In this document: piece after piece, positions 58,488 through 64,000 of the stretch
Position numbering within the stretch: position 1 is the first letter of the stretch
Layout of the letters: each line of letters begins with the position of its first letter
DNA from: Mimachlamys varia
Lineage: Eukaryota > Mollusca > Bivalvia > Pectinida > Pectinidae
NCBI GenBank assembly: GCA_947623455.1
Contig: OX392542.1
Location: 7,571,625 to 7,635,624, forward strand
Reading direction: 5' to 3'
DNA: 64,000 nucleotides
The notes under the pieces: model-generated
What the model was told of the DNA's origin: nothing
The model's database searches: none
Seen by the model: only the letters and a program-made list of their open reading frames with translations
Program-made: the position numbers and the translations under genes

Positions 58488-60351
58488 GGTAGATACCCTG
58501 TTCTTCTGACAATTGTTGTTGGGAGGACGTACGGCCTCAAACAAACCTATTTTGATAAGTCTTTGTGGGATAGCACGTGTTACAGATGTTCTTTAGTTGC
58601 CAGCGTCGTACTTTGTAATTGTTTTTAATCACTTCGATTTCGGTTAATTAAAAGACCCCGTTTTATTTTTTTAATGAACTATTTCGTCGGTCCCAGCCAG
58701 ACTTCAGACAAACATTCCAACTCACTTATCTTTGATAACTCGAAGTTAACCCATTGTCCCATCAATTTCGAGATAACGAAGTTTAACTGATACACTTGAA
58801 AACAAAAGACAGTTTTGTATTTTACAAAGATTTGTCAGTAAAAAGGTTCAAATGATGCACATGAAAAGATAAAAAAAAAACAGTTTAATATCTTACAAAT
58901 ATTATTCAGTAAAATATTTCAATGTTTATAAAGGGAGACACGATTCGTTAATACTCATATCAAGTCTTATCTTACACCGTCCACACTTTAACCTCCTAAC
59001 TACCCTATACTGAGTATGTACGATATACTTGTTTGTTTTACTTGTTTAGCATATCTGGCCAGGGTCTAATGTAAACATGAGTTTGATTTTGTGGACCTAG
59101 ATTGACTTTTAAAGGGTATTATCAATATATTTCATAAGCAGATTCAATTTACAAAGCACTTGATTAAATTGGTTGATGATACTTAAATACAGGTATTCGA
59201 AATTATATGGGACCGTGCGAAAATCTCTGAGTTTGAAGATGATTTTCTTTGTTGGAAAATAAGAAATAAAGAATTAATTTGTCTCTGTCAGGAACAGAGA
59301 AAAATAAGCAGCAAATTATTGTAATGACAAAATATTTATTGATGCAGCTTAATCTTTAATGGTATAATATCCTGTGTCTTTAGGCTGCCGAGTCTGTCTT
59401 TTCATTTACTTGTTTTAATGACATAATCGTAATAAAAGAAAACACATCACCATTAAGAGCTCGGAGATGTGAAAGATATGGGCGGTGATTATAATGCTTC
59501 AAGATAATCTTTTTAATGGATTTCCATTTAAAATATTGACTGAAATTAGCTTCTGATAGTTTTTACTGCCATCGCTATTGATGAACGAGCTGCTGCGATA
59601 TACGGCTAGGCGTATATTTCATATTTCAAGGCCAGCCCTGGCAGGGACATGGGTGGTTGTTACTTTATATCCATATCTACGAGCTCGATTAAATTGCCCC
59701 CGAGGACTAATTACTGAAGCTGTTAAACGTTTAATTTGAATATCAAGGTTGACGGAGGTTAAGACGCGGTAACTTTGTTTTCTAATACGTGAGTTAGCCG
59801 TGTTACAACCTAATCATTTGAGACTGTTTTATCTTTAAAACCAATAAACAGAATTAATGAGCAGTTTAAAACAAAATTGGTAGACTATTCTGTAAGCAGC
59901 TAACATATATATTAGTAGAAGACTACATGCATATATATATTCGTTTCCAATTAATCTTTATATAAAGAACTGAATGCTTACGGAAGTAACTGAACGCCGG
60001 AATAATGCAATGCTGATTATTATTATTTGTTTAAGTTATGGTAATTGTTTCCAATCTTACGACAAAATGAAAGGTTATTTGGAAATCCTACCTGATAATT
60101 TAAAGCGATCAAAACGGATCATCCATATATAGCTATACGGAATATATTGCATATATCGAAGTTAATTCCATTGGATATCGGTACACTTACGTCACTTCCG
60201 TCTCCGACATACACTGGGTCCATTGAAGCTTTCGTGCTCACAAGCTATCTAGAGCATTATTCCTATTCTCTGATATCATAGCCACACCATTGCTGGCGAG
60301 CAACTGTCAGTTTCAACTGGTTCTCTAATAAAGTAGTAAATGTTCAAATAT
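58488..60351. other. Intergenic, possible regulatory patch
   Basis: No gene. About 59450-59830 is compositionally richer, containing CAAGGCCAGCCCTGGCAGGG and a TAATTA homeodomain-type site, and might be a conserved noncoding element; that cannot be tested from one sequence. Confidence 0.3.
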
Positions 60352-62616
60352 TCTTATTCCCTATCACACTAGTAACCATCCTGTCCTTCCTGCTCCCTAT
60401 CAACCTAGTAACCATCCTATATTTTTCGTTCCCTATCAACCTAGTAACCATCCTGTCCTTCTTGCTTCTTATCAACCTAGTAACTTCCTATCCTTCTTGC
60501 TTCCTATCACCCTAGTAACCATGATGTCTTTCTTGCTCCCTATCAACCTAGTAACCACCCTGTCCTTCTTGCTCCCTGTCAACCTAGTAACCATCCTGCT
60601 TCTTGTTTCTTATCACCCTAGTAACCATCCTGTCCTTCTTGCTTCCTATCAACCTAGTAACCACCCTGTCCTTCTTGCTTCCTATCACCCTAGTAACCAT
60701 CCTGTCCTTCTTGCTCCCTGTCAACCTAGTAACCATCCTGTCCTTCTTGCTTCCTATCACCCTAATAACCATCCTGTCCTTCTTGCTTCCTATCACCCTA
60801 GTAACCATCCTGTCCTTCTTGCTTCCTATCAACCTAGTAACCACCCTGTCCTTCTCGCTTCCCATCACCCTAGTAACCATCCTGTCCTTCTTGCTCCCTG
60901 TCAACCTAGTAACCATCCTGTCCTTCTTGCTCCCTATCAACCTAGTAACCACCCTGTCCTTCTTGCTTCCTATCACCCTAGTAACCACCCTGTCCTTCTT
61001 GCTTCCTATCACCCTAGTAACCACCCTGTCCTTCTTGCTTCCTATCACCCTAGTAACCACCCTGTCCTTCTTGCTCCCTGTCAACCTAGTAACCACCCTG
61101 TTCTTCTTGCTTCCTATCAACCTAGTAACCATGATGTCCTTCTTGCTCCCTATCAACCTAGTAACCACCCTGTCCTTCTTGCTTCCTATCAACCTAGTAA
61201 CCACCCTGTCCTTCTTGCTTCCTATCACCCTAGTAACCACCCTGTCCTTCTTGCTTCCTATCACCCTAGTAACCATCCTGTCCTTCCTGCTTCCTATCAT
61301 CCTAGTAACCACCCTGTCCTTCTTGCTTCCTATCACCCTAGTAACCACCCTGTCCTTCTTGTTCCCTGTCAACCTAGTAACCACCCTGTTCTTTTTGCTT
61401 CCTATCAACCTAGTAACCATGATGTCCTTCTTGCTCCCTATCAACCTAGTAACCACCCTGTCCTTCTTGCTCCCTGTCAACCTAGTAACCATCCTGCTTC
61501 TTGTTTCTTATCACCCTAGTAACCATCCTGTCCTTCTTGCTTCCTATCAACCTAGTAACCACCCTGTCCTTCTTGCTTCCTATCACCCTAGTAACCATCC
61601 TGTCCTTCTTGCTCCCTGTCAACCTAGTAACCATCCTGTCCTTCTTGCTTCCTATCACCCTAATAACCATCCTGTCCTTCTTGCTTCCTATCACCCTAGT
61701 AACCATCCTGTCCTTCTTGCTTCCTATCAACCTAGTAACCACCCTGTCCTTCTCGCTTCCTATCACCCTAGTAACCATCCTGTCCTTCTTGCTCCCTGTC
61801 AACCTAGTAACCATCCTGTCCTTCTTGCTCCCTATCAACCTAGTAACCACCCTGTCCTTCTTGCTTCCTATCACCCTAGTAACCACCCTGTCCTTCTTGC
61901 TTCCTATCACCCTAGTAACCACCCTGTCCTTCTTGCTTCCTATCACCCTAGTAACCACCCTGTCCTTCTTGCTCCCTGTCAAACTAGTAACCACCCTGTT
62001 CTTCTTGCTTCCTATCAACCTAGTAACCATGATGTCCTTCTTGCTCCCTATCAACCTAGTAACCACCCTGTCCTTCTTGCTTCCTATCAACCTAGTAACC
62101 ACCCTGTCCTTCTTGCTTCCTATCACCCTAGTAACCACCCTGTCCTTCTTGCTTCCTATCACCCTAGTAACCATCCTGTCCTTCCTGCTTCCTATCATCC
62201 TAGTAACCACCCTGTCCTTCTTGCTTCCTATCACCCTAGTAACCACCCTGTCCTTCTTGTTCCCTGTCAACCTAGTAACCACCCTGTTCTTCTTGCTTCC
62301 TATCAACCTAGTAATCATGATGTCCTTCTTGCTCCCTATCAACCTAGTAACCACCCTGTCCTTCTTGCTTCCTATCACCCTAGTAAAAACCCTGTCCTTC
62401 TTGCTTCCTATCAACCTAGTAACCACCCTGTCCTTCTTGCTTCCTATCACCCTAGTAACCATCCTGTCCTTCCTGCTTCCTATCACCCTAGTAACCACCC
62501 TGTCCTTCTTGCTTCCTAACACCCTAGTAACCACCCTGTCCTTCTTGCTTCCTATCAACCTAGTAACCACCCTGTCCTTCTTGCTTCCTATCACCCTAGT
62601 AACCACCCTGTCTATG
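60352..62616 (+). repeat. 36-bp satellite array with 898-bp higher-order repeat
   Basis: About 63 units with the core CCTAGTAACCACCCTGTCC followed by TTCTTGCTTCCTATCA. Variant positions are AAC/ACC before CTAGTAAC, ACC/ATC/ATG after AACC, and CTTCC/CTCCC. The junction variant CCTGCTTCTTGTTTCTTATC occurs at about 60595 and again 898 bp later (24 units of 36 plus one of 34), and the variant order after each is nearly the same, so an 898-bp block was recently duplicated. The unit is 12 codons, so frames up to 638 codons stay open on both strands; they are by-products. Confidence 0.95.
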
Positions 62617-62800
62617 TAGCTAGTAGCCTAGCAACCTTCCAACCCTTTTGACTCGCTAGTTACCTGGCAACCGTTCTGCCCTCTTGATCATTATTTACCT
62701 AGCAGGTATCCTGTCCTTCTTGATCATTATTCACCTAGCGACTGTCCTATCTTTTTTGCTCACTATCTTCCTTGCAGCAAATTTCCTATCCTTCCAGTTT
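62617..62800 (+). repeat. Eroded edge of the 36-bp satellite
   Basis: CTAGTTACCTGGCAACC, TTACCTAGCAGGTATCCTGT, CACCTAGCGACTGTCCTATC and CTTGATCATTAT show diverged, irregular units continuing past the clean array. Confidence 0.65.
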
Positions 62801-64000
62801 GTTTAGTTATAGTTCTTTTTGTCTCATACTTTTTTTAGTTTAATATTGCAGATCCCAGTTATTGTGATACGTTCATATGGCGTAAGTTTACCAGATGGTT
62901 CGTAGCACGTTCATAATTCGTGGAAAGTAGATATTATTACCAGTTACCGAAACATAAATGGTGGTTTTACCATTTTTACAGACATTTTCTAATCTATTAA
63001 TTGGTCATATTTTGGAAGACCTTATTTATGTGAGACGCAGACTTCGTGAAAACCCCTGTGTCATTGTACCACATTAGGCTATATACATCTAAAATGTAAC
63101 CGTAGACTCCCTCCTAGGGAGGAATGACAAGCCAAAGTGAACTGATTCTGTCAGTATCATTAAATCATGACAACACGAAATTAATAGGCTATATAGCATT
63201 GCATATTGGTTCAAAGTGTGACCTCAGGTATCTTACATACAAATACACACTACATTTAAAGTGTTGGTTTGAACCATACTGATATCAAAACTAACAAAGA
63301 ATATATAAGACATTTACAATAACCAGATATATGCATATACAATATATTAATATATATAAAAAAAACATGAACATATTTCTCGGCAATACTTATTTTTGTT
63401 CACGATGCGTTAAGCTTATCATACATTGAACAATCGGACACCACTGTCCTATAAATAATTAAAAAATGTGGGTACGATTCGGAACATCTGATACTTGAAC
63501 GTAATTATTAATCAGGGAACGTGTGGTATTCGATAGAATAAACTACTTCACAAATATTGCCACGTATTGTTAAAATGAAAGAGGATCACTTGGAAATAAA
63601 TAGAAATAGTGTGTCGCGTGGTTCAGTTTCCCATTTCTTTTGTGTGGTTTAACACAGTGTCACCGAGGTACAACAGCTCTTTAAATGACTGCAGTGTACA
63701 ACTTATACTCACAATTATTTAGAGGAATTTTCTGTTATTTTAATTTTTAATCGATCAAATGAATATAAGTACAGTGTATGAGATTACAGGTGTTTTGTTT
63801 GGTCGTTGTCTTTACAACCAATTTTTAGATTTGCTCAGAGATGTTTATTTTCAACAATCATTTTTTTTCAAAATTAAGCAATTCAATACTGTACAATTGT
63901 AGAATATGACATAACTTGTTAACTTAGGAAGGACGTAGTGATACGATCAAGGTGTATAGTCTATATATATTGACGTCACCAAGATATACAGTACGGTTCA
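62801..64000. other. Intergenic, nothing recognised
   Basis: AT-rich to the window end with no supported feature. Confidence 0.5.

Noticed and set aside
60352..62616. CRISPR-like regular repeats
   Set aside because: Units abut with no unique spacers, and the sequence is eukaryotic.
60497..62619. Reading frames of 302-638 codons on both strands (repeated PSNHPVLLASY, LPITLVTTLSFL and VTRLIGSKKDR lines)
   Set aside because: They come from a 36-bp satellite whose unit is 12 codons. Several frames on both strands are open at once, the 34-bp junction unit breaks any one frame between blocks, and there is no promoter, signal or exon context.

Overview
The window is AT-rich, intron- and repeat-dense eukaryotic DNA, most likely from a mollusc and probably a bivalve. 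The evidence is GT/AG-spliced coding exons, a neuropeptide precursor of the molluscan small cardioactive peptide (SCP) type, and many interspersed repeats, one of which (about 45.35-45.76 kb) I recognise as a repeat common in bivalve genomes. Nothing suggests prokaryotic DNA. No rRNA, tRNA or CRISPR was found.

The one intact gene I can support runs on the + strand from a TATA promoter near 3.3 kb to a poly(A) signal at 32.63 kb. Eight coding exons (3550-3615, 21920-21952, 22515-22553, 25028-25153, 27319-27354, 27728-27760, 31421-31615, 32205-32231) join at phase 0 into a 184-residue secreted precursor. It has a signal peptide, a QKR cleavage site, four SCP-like repeats each split into its own short exon (HPRLGRR, NFLAYPRGGR, NPMAFSRDAR, MFSYPRLGR), and a cysteine-rich C-terminal domain. 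The peptides resemble but clearly differ from the classic YLAFPRM-amide, so this looks like a divergent SCP/PRX-amide gene. Intron 1 is about 18.3 kb and holds a degenerate 21-bp tandem array (5.1-6.25 kb), a 174-bp inverted-repeat element with a 6-bp target duplication (13.1 kb) and a doubled GC-box/CRE motif beside a perfect hairpin (18.27-18.44 kb).

Downstream (33-64 kb) no complete gene was recognised. The region is a set of mobile-element remains: a 723-bp element with perfect 82-bp terminal inverted repeats, a 9-bp target duplication and an internal ZAD-like zinc-finger exon (Pack-MULE-like, 38.3-39.1 kb); a 66-bp tandem repeat whose units fold as a hairpin (43 kb); a broken transposase/YqaJ-nuclease pseudogene (43.9-45.35 kb); a Tc1/mariner-like MITE (45.87-46.25 kb); and a 109-bp Spy-like MITE inserted between AAA and TTT inside an older repeat (50.06-50.16 kb). 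Two dispersed repeat families recur through the window. A 36-bp satellite with an 898-bp higher-order repeat fills 60.35-62.62 kb. It is open in several frames on both strands but is not credible as protein-coding sequence.
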